Assembly: GCA_002943765.1 (NCBI GenBank)
Contig: PQWQ01000009.1
Location: 372,001-436,000, forward strand
DNA length: 64,000 bases
Direction: 5' to 3'
Origin: Psoroptes ovis
Lineage: Eukaryota > Arthropoda > Arachnida > Sarcoptiformes > Psoroptidae
In this document: positions 25,278-35,900 of the stretch, in pieces
Layout: every line of letters starts with the position of its first letter
How positions within the stretch are numbered: position 1 is the first letter of the stretch
Position numbers and translations under genes: made by a program
The notes under the pieces: model-generated
Told to the model about the DNA's origin: nothing
Databases searched by the model: none
The model's input: only the letters and a program-made list of their open reading frames with translations

Positions 25278-27929
25278 TTAAACAGGTAAATCGCATTCCA
25301 TTGCCTGATTGTTTCGACAATAGCCATAGCCGATTTTGAAATCACGTATAGCTATAATCGAATCTTGATTTGTATAGCTATCGATCGGATATGGTCTTGG
25401 TCGATGATATTGATTTTCATTATTCGGCATATCGAATGAAAATTCGATCAAAAATGCTGAATCACCTTGTGTTAAATCTAATTGTAATTCAACATCACGC
25501 CATTGACCATTACGATCATTAATACCGTTTGAATGTGATGAATAAATGCATTTATCATCACGATTACGTTGTATTAAATGCATGCGTTTATCTTCGGAAC
25601 CGGACCATGCATAACTAAAATGTAAACAAGCAACACGATTATTATTGGTGGGGAAATAATCTCTGGTTGCCAAACGTCCAGCATTATATGATTTAACTGG
25701 ATTCAATCGTTGTAATGATTGACGCACGCGGATAGCATCAGCTATATCTAATATCAATGATGGCTCGTTTAGATATTGTCCACGCTTGAATTGCACGAAA
25801 TTCGCTCGATTCACTAATTGACATTGATCTTCGCGTGTCATATCACATCGCCAATATGGTCTTTCACGATCAAAATATGTCATTCCATCAGTAGATGGAG
25901 AATCAAGTGGTCGGCGATCGTTGAAGACAACACGATCCGTGGAAGGAGAATCCAATGGTCTGCGATCGTTGAGGACAACACGATCCGTGGAAGGAGAATC
26001 CAATGGTCTGCGATCGTTGAGGATAACACGATCCGTGGAAGGAGAGTCAAACGGTCTGCGATTGTTGATCGGAATATTAACACCGTTTGAAGAATCGAAT
26101 GGTCTGCTATCGCTGATTGGGACCACACGATCAGTTGATGGAGAATCGAATGGTCTGCGATCGTTGATCGGAATATTAACACCGTTTGAAGAATCTGATG
26201 GTCTGCGATTATTTATTGGAATATTAACGCCATTCGAAGAATCGAATGGTCTGCGATTGTTGATTGGTACAACACGATCCGTGGATGGAGAATCGAATGG
26301 TCTACGATCGTTGATCGGAATGTCTACACCGTTTAAATCGGATGTTCTGCGATTGTTGATCGGAATATTAACACCGTTTGAAGAGTCGAATGGCCTACGA
26401 TCGTTGATGGGAATATTAACGCCGTTTGAAGAATCAAATGGTTTAGGCTTGTTATAAGAATTTCTATCACCTGGAGCAATTGGTATATCTACAGTGCCAT
26501 CGAGTCTATTACTTTGACCGCGCAAAATGTTCTGACCTGGTTCGATTGGATTCGGATCGTCGCCAAGCATCATATCTAATGAAGGTGATTTTGAGTGTAC
26601 ACTTCTAGCATAACGATTGTTGTGATTAATAGGAATGTCGACAGTGGTTGGTTCTAGGACAGGCTTTCGATATTGATTGTCTCGTGATGAATCTAAATCA
26701 GGTTTTCTATATTCATCGTTTCTATATGAATCGAAACAATCATTACGATTTCTATTATCATAGAGGGTTAAACCATCAGTTTTTGGTGAACTTAAGCCAT
26801 GTCCGTGATTTTCATTATTGTACGGTAGGATTCCATCAGTCTTAGGCGATTCCAAATCAGGTTTACGATATGGATTTGGTGATATTAGGCCATCAGTCTT
26901 CGGTGATTCAAATGTTAGGCCATCAGTTCGCGGTGAATCGAGAAGTCCACCATTGTAATTTCCATGTCCAGCCTCAGGTGGTTGATCACCTTGCATACTG
27001 TCCAATAATGATGTTCCTTGATTCGGTAAAATAGGATCTGTTCTTGGTGAATCTACACCAGGTTTATGATATGAATTAGGTGATGTTAAACCATCAGTTT
27101 TCGGTGATTCCAAATCGGGTTTATGATATGAATTAGGTGATGTTATGCCATCAGTTTGCGGTGAATTATTGAGACCGCCTTCGAAATTCCCCTGTCCAGG
27201 TTCGGGTGGCTGATCACCTTGCATAGTATCCAACGATGTCGATGCATGATTCGGTGAGGTTATACCATCAGTCTTTGGTGATTCCAAATCAGGTTTAAGA
27301 TGTGGATTCGGTGATGTTATACCATCAGTCTTTGGTGAATCTGCATCAGGTTTATGATATGAATTAGGTGATGTTAAGCCATCAGTTTTCGGTGATTCCA
27401 AATCGGGTTTATGATATGAATTAGGTGATGTCAAGCCATCAGTTTGCGGTGAATTATTGAGACCGCCTTCTAAATTTCCCTGTCCAGGTTCAGGTGGCTG
27501 ATCACCTTGCATAGTATCTAATGCTGATGTTCCTTGATTCGGTAAAATAGGATCAGTTTTTGGTGATTCTAGGTCAGGTTTACGATATTGATTTGGTGAT
27601 GTTAAGCCATCAGTACTCGGTGAATTATCTAGATGTCCACCATTTAAATCTTTTTGGCCAGGTTCAGGCGGTTGATCACCTTGCATACTATCTAACAAAG
27701 ATGTTCCTTGGTTCGGCAAAATAGGATCTGTTCTTGGTGAATCTACGCCAGGTTTACGATATTGATTTGGTGATGTTAAGCCATCAGTACTCGGTGAATT
27801 ATCGAGAAGTCCACCATTTAAATCTCTTTGGCCAGGTTCAGGTGGATTCGATTGACCATTAGTGCTGCAAGTAGCTATAATTGTTAACACGATTGCTAAA
27901 AAGCAACCAAATTTAGAAGAAAACATCAT
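25278..27929 (-). CDS. Secreted repeat-rich protein with C-terminal MAM-like domain (long paralog)
   Basis: A single-exon frame of 883 residues. A signal peptide (about 1-26, CFLAIVLTIIATCSTNG) is followed by about five copies of a roughly 58-residue unit beginning QPPEPGQ and ending SLDTMQGD, with inner subrepeats built on SPKTDGLTSPN and KPDLE. A less regular stretch follows. A second array has about a dozen units of 13-17 residues alternating RRPFDSSNGVNIPIN and RRPFDSPSTDRVV. The C-terminal domain (about 692-883, from YWRCD) carries six cysteines in the same order as the 293-residue neighbour and the same MAM-like blocks (VACLHFSYAWSG, VELQLDLTQGDSAFLIEF). The repeats are Pro/Ser/Asp/Asn-rich and probably disordered. 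The protein is likely an extracellular structural or matrix component, but its function is unknown. A TATA-like element lies upstream (28001-28008). Confidence 0.87.
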   Translation of the reverse strand: MMFSSKFGCFLAIVLTIIATCSTNGQSNPPEPGQRDLNGGLLDNSPSTDGLTSPNQYRKPGVDSPRTDPILPNQGTSLLDSMQGDQPPEPGQKDLNGGHLDNSPSTDGLTSPNQYRKPDLESPKTDPILPNQGTSALDTMQGDQPPEPGQGNLEGGLNNSPQTDGLTSPNSYHKPDLESPKTDGLTSPNSYHKPDADSPKTDGITSPNPHLKPDLESPKTDGITSPNHASTSLDTMQGDQPPEPGQGNFEGGLNNSPQTDGITSPNSYHKPDLESPKTDGLTSPNSYHKPGVDSPRTDPILPNQGTSLLDSMQGDQPPEAGHGNYNGGLLDSPRTDGLTFESPKTDGLISPNPYRKPDLESPKTDGILPYNNENHGHGLSSPKTDGLTLYDNRNRNDCFDSYRNDEYRKPDLDSSRDNQYRKPVLEPTTVDIPINHNNRYARSVHSKSPSLDMMLGDDPNPIEPGQNILRGQSNRLDGTVDIPIAPGDRNSYNKPKPFDSSNGVNIPINDRRPFDSSNGVNIPINNRRTSDLNGVDIPINDRRPFDSPSTDRVVPINNRRPFDSSNGVNIPINNRRPSDSSNGVNIPINDRRPFDSPSTDRVVPISDSRPFDSSNGVNIPINNRRPFDSPSTDRVILNDRRPLDSPSTDRVVLNDRRPLDSPSTDRVVFNDRRPLDSPSTDGMTYFDRERPYWRCDMTREDQCQLVNRANFVQFKRGQYLNEPSLILDIADAIRVRQSLQRLNPVKSYNAGRLATRDYFPTNNNRVACLHFSYAWSGSEDKRMHLIQRNRDDKCIYSSHSNGINDRNGQWRDVELQLDLTQGDSAFLIEFSFDMPNNENQYHRPRPYPIDSYTNQDSIIAIRDFKIGYGYCRNNQAMECDLPV
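25885..26450 (-). repeat. Coding tandem repeat array 2 (13-17-residue units)
   Basis: About a dozen codon-level tandem units within the long MAM-like paralog, based on RRPFDSSNGVNIPIN and RRPFDSPSTDRVV. The last three or four units are nearly identical DNA copies, indicating recent expansion. Because the units are homogeneous, the opposite strand also stays open and reads as a periodic peptide, which is an artefact. Confidence 0.85.
26790..27860 (-). repeat. Coding tandem repeat array 1 (about 58-residue units with about 19-residue subrepeats)
   Basis: Higher-order repeat within the long MAM-like paralog. Major units start with PPEPGQ and end with MQGD. Inside them a shorter SPKTDGLTSPN-type unit is repeated a variable number of times, so unit length differs from copy to copy. 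Confidence 0.85.
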
Positions 27930-28000
27930 CAGTTCATAAAATTTCTTTCATAGAAAAAAAAAATCAACAAAATGAATCATATTAATTGAATTTCATTGCG

Positions 28001-28008
28001 ATATATAC
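28001..28008 (-). promoter_or_regulatory. TATA-like element upstream of the long MAM-like paralog
   Basis: The minus strand reads GTATATAT about 72-79 bases upstream of the ATG at 27929. This leaves room for a start site about 30 bases downstream and a short 5' UTR. In DNA this AT-rich the match is suggestive only. Confidence 0.35.
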
Positions 28009-28549
28009 TGATTTATTCGTCAAAGATAACCAAATAAAGCTCGTGATATATTGATATCGATAAAAATTTATCGTTCTCATCGATGATTGTATTCAAATAT
28101 TTAAATTGAAAAAAAAAAAATAAAAAATTGCCATTTTCAATGATCAAAATGATCATTATTCATCGGAAAAAATAATCAATGATTGATAGATGTAATTTTT
28201 AAATATTGATCGATTGATATATCAATCAAATCATTGAATAAATAAATAAATAAATGAATCAATATAAGAAAATGTTTCGACAATGAAATAAACAAAATAG
28301 AAACTAAAATAAATAAAAATAGAAAAATAAATTGAATTACATGCATCCAGTGTAATATCATTCTATGGGTTTTTTTTCACTTTGCTCTTCAATTAATCTT
28401 AATTTTTGTTTGTTAATGTTTGTTTATATGGTATTCGCGCATCGAAACACTTATCATAAATTTTGATTAATATTTTTTTTTTTCGTTTCAATATTTTCCA
28501 GCTTCTGTTGCTTGCTTTGCTTGCCTACTGTAATATATTTTATTCTGAA

Positions 28550-28690
28550 ATTATGGCAGCACTCTGCCGTCTAACGCTGTTTTATTTCCAATTAATCACC
28601 CGCTGCCAAGCGCCGGCATTGTCAATATATAAAGAAACTAAAGACGTATCACTACGTCAAATGCATTTTTAAGCAAAGACGTATTTTTAT
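28550..28690. other. GC-richer island with short palindromes, unassigned
   Basis: A block of about 140 bases much less AT-rich than its surroundings. It contains the palindrome GGCAG-CACT-CTGCC, the segment CCCGCTGCCAAGCGCCGGC, and the repeated AAAGACGTA with an inverted TACGTC. A plus-strand frame is open from an ATG at about 28553 to TAA at 28670-28672, 39 codons, with mixed composition. The minus strand includes AGCGTTAGACGGCAGAGTG, which is reminiscent of CTCF-type motifs with at least one mismatch to the core. It may be an inserted element, a regulatory island or an exon. None of these can be shown. Confidence 0.3.
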
Positions 28691-29987
28691 GCCCCTGACT
28701 GCTACAAATTCAGACTTTTCCAATATTAAAAATTCAAATTAAATTTACCTTTATTTTTATTTTTATTTTCATTTTTTGTATTTTTATTTCTTAAATTCTA
28801 ATCATTTATATAAATGTATGATGATAAATGAATAATACATGATGCTATTTATTCATTTTTTCTTTTACTTTCAAATCAAACTGGAGAATATTTTTAAATG
28901 TTTGAATTTTCAATGTCAAAACACAGAACTACAGAAAAAAAACAAAGAAATGAAATTTTTTTTTTTTTTTGAAATCCCGAATGGCAAATGTGAAGCAGTC
29001 AAAATTGGTCTTCACTTCCCAATAACACACACTCACTGACTGACTTAGTTGTCCAAAGATGAACACCACGAGCACCACGCATTCCCTTAAGAATGTATTT
29101 ACCCTGATCATCATCATAGATAGAACACCCTTCAAAAATATTAACATTTCATTTCTCAAATCATTTTGGCTTTGTTAAAAATGAAAATCAAGAAAGATTT
29201 CATTTCCATTTCTGTTTTTTCTCTTCAAACAAATTATGAATGATCAAATGAGAAAAAAAAACGACTTTCATTGACAAAAATTGTAACAAAATAACGAAAA
29301 AAGCAAAAACAAAACAAAAAACTGTCATTATTTGTATTTTGTATGTTGAATGAATGAATGAATGTTGATGCTATTCTCTTATTTATTCTTTGTTTGATTC
29401 ATTCTTTTATTTATTCTTTGATTCATTCATTCATTCATTCATTCACATTTTTTGAATCGAGTATTTCAATCGAGTAATTTGTGTTTTAGCAATGTATGTT
29501 TGTGTGTATCTATGTTTGCACCAAACACACACATATATCATCTGTATCATCATTATCATATCAAATGATGCATTTTTCAGAGAGTATTTCGTTCAATTTT
29601 CGTTTCAAAAATGGAATTTAATTCATTTTCAAATTGAAAAATATTCGTTTTTATTCGTATATTTACCCGAAAAATAATGAGAGAGAAAGCAAGCGATGGA
29701 AAGAGACAAAATGACTGAAATTCATTAATTTCATTTTAAAATAATGGAATTGAATTGAATTCGTACATTCAAAATATTTTAAAAGTTTGTCATCATCATC
29801 ATCATCAGCGTAGATTTGTGTGTTTGCAATTATTCTGTTTACTTAATCAAAATCTGAAAAATTTATTTCGTTTCAAATAGATTTTGAATGATTTGTTTTT
29901 GATTTGAAAAATTTTGAAAAATAAAAATTTTTAAATGAAAATTTGAAATAATCTTTCAATTTTCAACCCTTTTCTATTCCAAAACAG

Positions 29988-32900
29988 CAACATTTGTATA
30001 CACTGTACTGATCAACGATAAAGTTCAATTACCCTGTGATATACAACCGCCAACATCGGATGATCAAATTGTTTTGGTACTTTGGTACAAAGATGATGAG
30101 GTATTTTTCAATCGTTGATATTTTTATTTTTTTGAAATGGAAATTTAATTTTTGTCATTAAATTTTAATTAATATTCATCAATTCATTTATTAATCCTGG
30201 ATTTTTTTTTCTCACAAAAAAAAATTCAACCCTTTCACCCTTTTTCAAAAAATAGCTTGCACCAATTTTGACTCTTGATGGTCGTAAAAGTAAGTTGCTT
30301 CTTCATTTTTATTTAATTTTTTTTGAATTTTGTTTGAATTGAAATTTGAATTTATCCATTCATTCATTCATTTTTTCATTTATTTATTTATTCATTCATT
30401 CATTTATCTTTCAAAATATTTTTTTGCATTGAAAATTTTTAATTTTTAATAACATTGAAACTCCAATTTGAGATTGGAAAATAATATCATTTTTCATTGA
30501 TTATGATTTGATCATATTCTTCAATGATGATAGGGATGATAATCTTTTATTTTGAGCATAGAAACAAAAACAAAAACAGAAAAAAAAATTAAATGAAAAT
30601 AAACAAAACTTTATGCTAATTCGATTCATATTGCTGATAATATTGAAAAATATTTATATCAAGTGTTGTGTATGTGTGTTTGTGTGTGTCTGCACATATT
30701 ACCATTATCTTCAATATTGTGAATCGATAATTTTGAATGAAAATTTTCTCATTATTTTTCCTTTGCTTCTTTTTGTGCCTAAACAATAATATAATCACAA
30801 ATAAATAATAACGATAATAACGATAAAAACTAATTGGCTAAATATATTTAATGATAACTATTATCAGATTATGGTGATAATGATAATAATATCATTATTG
30901 AGATCATTGAATTCTCGAAGCAAACTTATAGAAATTCTGAATTAAAAAAATCTCAAAATCTCGAAAAATAATTCATTTTCAGGCCAATAATGATAACATT
31001 GTGATTTGTTTATTTATATTCCCGTATATTTTTTCGATGCTTTCCCAAAATATACTTTTAAATAATTCCAAAAATCCTATGGATAATTACAATGATTTCT
31101 GATAATGATAATAATAATTATAATGATTTTCGATGATGATAATATGATTATAATATTTTTCATTATCATTTAATTTTGCTTATGGCTCAATTGATGATGA
31201 AGCCATTTGTTTAAACTTGAACATATACGACTATAGTCCCATTGTGTCATAGGGTCTAATATGAATTTGTTTCATTATTTTTACTTTCGATTTATTTGAA
31301 AATATTGCTAATTTTCTACTTTAAAATTTGAATAATTTTTCGGGGTTTAAATGCTTTAATGAATACGTAGGCATCTTGAAACAATTAACAATTTTTCTAT
31401 CGCTTCGGTGTGATAGGATTTATCGTAATTTTCCAATGATTTTCATCGTGAAAATATGCGAAAAACATGAAAAATGAATAATTCGATCATCGATGTCAAT
31501 GTTTTATTTTTTTTCCTCGATATAATTCACCAGAAAGCATCAAAAAATTGAAATGTTATTCAATCAATGACATTCAATTTAACGTCAAAATATCAATTGA
31601 AATTCGACACTGATCTGCTTTAGGCATACGAATAAATATATTCTTTCAATGAGTGTTACACGAACAACAACAACAACAACCGAGAGATCAATTTAAATCT
31701 TATAATAATATTCATAAATACGGACAAAACAATTTGCATTGCTTGAAGCAACAAATGAATAAAACTTGTCAAATATGATTTATTGATTCTCTATCTCTTC
31801 ATTTATAATGTCAATGTGTCGATATTATCCATCGATGTTGCGGTGAATACAGCGTTTTCCATAATCTGAAATCATCTGAAACCCTGTTTCCCTCTCTCTA
31901 TTCCCGTGTATTTTCACGTGGAAATTTGATTTATTTTTAATTTCATTTTATGTCATTCAACTCCTTTATATGTCCTTTGATATATGTAAATTTTTTTTCA
32001 TTTTTTTTTCGATATTTTAAATTGAATTTAAATTTTATTTTATTGAAATTTAAAATTCAATTTTTTGAATATTCAAAAAATTTTTGGAATATGATTTAAA
32101 TTCAATTTAATTTTCAAACATGATGGATCATACACATACATCTATCTATGTGTGCTTTCATGTGTGTAAGCGCAAAGCACATCCCATATTCTCTTGTTTT
32201 GTTATATCATCTTAATCATTGTTACTGTGAATTGTATACATTAATTCACATCCCAACAGATTTATTTGAATTAATTTATTTTTATTCAACGAAAAATTCT
32301 TCAGAATATTTCTCATATATCACATATTTCATATTATTATTATTATTATTCCAGGTTATGTTTAATCTTAATTCATTTAAATTTTTTTGCTTGACTTTTT
32401 CTCTGTTTGATATGACATCTGAATAACTATGCATCATGATCATCATGAGCCAATGTAATGAAATTTCATACCGGTCTCCATTATTCTTCATCGTTGAATT
32501 CTCAGATTCAGATCACCCGAATGTTGTATCATAATTTTTGTTTCTTTTTATAATTCAATGTTTCAATTTGAAAAATGCACATATTTCACATTGTTTCAAT
32601 GCACAATTCCATCGTTTGGTGCAATGATGATAATGATGATACTGTCAAATGAAAAAAAAATGTCAAATCAATTCCCCATTGGACCATATGTATCAGTGTG
32701 TTCAATTTCAATATTCAATTCAAAAAAATGAATGAAAAAAGGAAATTTTTCATTTCATTTGTTTTTGACACACAAATCATCATTTGCCATTGTTATTATT
32801 ATTGTTAGGTTATCCAAACATAAATGAAATTAAGTTTTCACAAATGAAATTCAAAAGATAAATCAATTCAATGATGAATTAGTTTATGAATCACACTTTG

Positions 32901-35900
32901 AACACTTTGTACAAATCAAACAAAACAAAATAAAAATATTTGAATAAATCAAAGAAATTGAAACGTGAGTTTGAATCAAAAAAAATAAAAAAAATAAAAT
33001 TCATTCAGCCCACACATTGAAAAGTTCATTACAAAAAATTTTAATGAAAATTTTTAATCTTTCCCATTGTGCATGTCGATGGTCCAAATGGATCAACATT
33101 AAACATTTGTATCTTTATCCTGAAACATGCACTAACGAATAATACTACATTTGAATTGAATGCATAATCGTACACAATGAATGGATACGAAAACATTTAA
33201 ATGTATTGTATGAATGCCAAACATTTCAATATCATTATCATGATGATGATTATAATGATAATCATCATGAAATAATGAGTAAATAAATTCAAAAAAAAAA
33301 AAACAAATTACAAAGAAAAAATTACAATTCTCTTCTCTTTTTTTTTTTTTTTTTTTTTTGGTACCAAACTAAATTAAATTGTTATGAAATGAAAATGAAA
33401 AAAAAACGAAAATAATACAAATTAAATGGGTATTATTATTTCATATGAAATATTTATGAAAATTTTCATTTTTTCAGAATAATTCATTCATTTTTTCTTT
33501 TATTTATTTATTTATTCGTATTCGTGTATTCGTATTCATGTGTTTGCATCCATGTGTTGGTATTAAGTTGGCGTTTTTGTGTGTTTTGATGTTCGTAGGT
33601 CCGTGTGTTGTTGTGTTAGTGTCAGTGCAAGTGCAGATATTATCATCATTATTATTTGCAAAAGCAAATTGTAATCATCACCTTTGTGTGTGAATACAAT
33701 TTGTAATGTTGCAATTTATTCATTTTTTTCTGAAAAAATAAAATGGAAAATTTAAATTAAATTTTCAACAAAAACAGACACACGCATACAAACTAACAAA
33801 CAAATGAATGAATAAATGAATGAAATTATTATTATTATTATTATTTGATCTTTTGAATTTTTGATTTGAAAAAAAAATATATATTTTCATTCAAATTCAA
33901 ATTTAATTTTTTTCAAAAAATTCATTTTTATTTCATTTTATTTTTTGTTTGAGTTGAGCTTGAATCAACTTTTCTTTTCGTCGAATCCTTTCATATGTAA
34001 TCTCGACATATATCATTTACCTTGTTAGTTGTCGTTGTGTAGTATACCTGCACAGTCACTTTTGCTAACGTTGCCATTCGTTTATTCAGGTTTATTTTGG
34101 TAAAAATTAATATTTTTAAAAGATAACATCATTGAATAATCATTGTCGTACTTGGTTGATGATACATTTTTAAATATTATATCATCATTTTTACCCTATT
34201 TTACCCTATACAATTTTACTAGATTTCATTTATTTTCATTTTAGTTTTTTCATTAATAATAGATTCTCATATATTCAATTCTCATATTCTATTTAATTCT
34301 ATTAAAATTTAAGAATCAAAAAAATGTTAGAAATAAGGAATAATTTCATTTTGATTTCGATTCAATTCCATTTTTTCCCAGAAAATTTGTTCCTTTTTCT
34401 ATTATATTGCTACTTTTAGCTAAAAGTATTCTACCGCAAAAATATTATGATTAAAATGATGATGATGATGATGATTTGAAATTAAATGAAAATGAAATAA
34501 ATGAATGAAAAAGAATGAAAGTAAAAGAAAATTTCATTTTTGTTTATTCAACCTGAACAGTTTTTATTTTTCAATTCTATAATTTCATATCATCAAACTC
34601 TTCTTGTTTATTTGATGATGATATACAGAAAAACATCTCATTTCATTATATATTCTATATTTAGTCTCATTTTGTTTTGAAAATGTAACTTAGGCGAAAT
34701 GAATTTTCTCTCTTTTTTGATTTCATTTTTCGCATAAAATTTCATTTATTCATTCCATTTGATTCATTCATTTATCAAATTTTTATTTTTCGATAAATTT
34801 TTTTTTTTGAAAAAGTTGATTCCTAGTTCAAATATTTTCTTTTTTTGGTTCAATTTATTACTACACACATAAATGATGATGCTTATCATCACACATTACA
34901 TTTTGTTCAAGAATACTAATTCTAAATTAGTGAGAATGCAATTTGATTTTTGAATATTGCACATGTGTGTATGTGTGTTAATTTCTTTGATGTTTATATA
35001 TGGCTTACACAATTATTTAAAATACGTTGATGCATACGTTTAATTTTGTTTAATCTAAAATTTAAGATCTCTTAATTAGATTTCATTCATTCATATATTC
35101 ATTATTTTCCATTTTACTTTTGCCTTCTTGTTTTAAATTAGTCAATTTTCTGATATTCTCCTTCATTTTTTTCCCCGGAAGAAAAAATCAATTGAAATTC
35201 TGCGAGAATTATTGGTGATTCAGGTTTTGAGTTGTTGAAGGGTTAAATTAAAATTGGTGAAAAATTGATTAATTAAACAATATTTTTGATGCTGCTAAGT
35301 AAACTATGAATAATCATAATCAAAAATAATCAAGATTATTCATATGTAAACATGCATTTTGAATTAAGTAAAACAAGTAGTTTACCGTTGAAAAAACTGA
35401 ATGAATATTCATTCAAGTTTTGCCCATATCATTCCAAAATCAATTTGAATTTGAATTTGATTGGAATGAAATTTACATTTCTTTTCTGATGAAAATTTCA
35501 CCAAGATATTTGAATGTAAAATATATTATTAATGATTATTTCAAATAATAATAATAATTGAAAATGATGAATATTTTCTCTGCAATTTTCATATACTAAA
35601 TTCATTCATAATAATTCAAATTGAATTTATGAATGAATTTTTGCATTCACTCACAAACACAAGATGAATGAATTTTCATTGTTTTGTTGTGTTTTTTCGA
35701 TTATTAATGATCAAGTAAAGGTCATTAATATGTTTTGAATATGTTTTTGTTTTGTTTTCAATTTCGATTAAATATGAAATCAATTGTAGTAAAATTCAAT
35801 ATGAAATGCAAGTAATTTCTTCAAATATTTCATTATAATTTTTAAATAATGATTTGTCCATTATGATTGAATGAATATTTCAATTGTATTGCATTGTCGC

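Larger units (their letters stand above)
27930..29987. other. Intron 1 of the Sidestep-like gene, 3' part
   Basis: AT-rich sequence with ATTC arrays (near 29350-29363 and 29423-29445) and ATC triplets (29790-29807). One GC-richer island (28550-28690) is listed separately. The acceptor of exon 2 (AAAACAG|CA) closes the intron. Confidence 0.5.

Noticed and set aside
25818..26457. Plus-strand frames opposite the MAM-like repeat gene (for example RSVEGESNGLR units)
   Set aside because: They are periodic shadows of the coding tandem repeats on the minus strand.
34020..34100. GC-richer patch resembling a tRNA-Asp (GTTAGT, TAGTAT, GTCAC), or a minus-strand start exon (MATLAKVTVQ with GTATAC donor)
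   Set aside because: The acceptor, anticodon and T stems do not pair into a cloverleaf, and no partner exon was found for the peptide reading.
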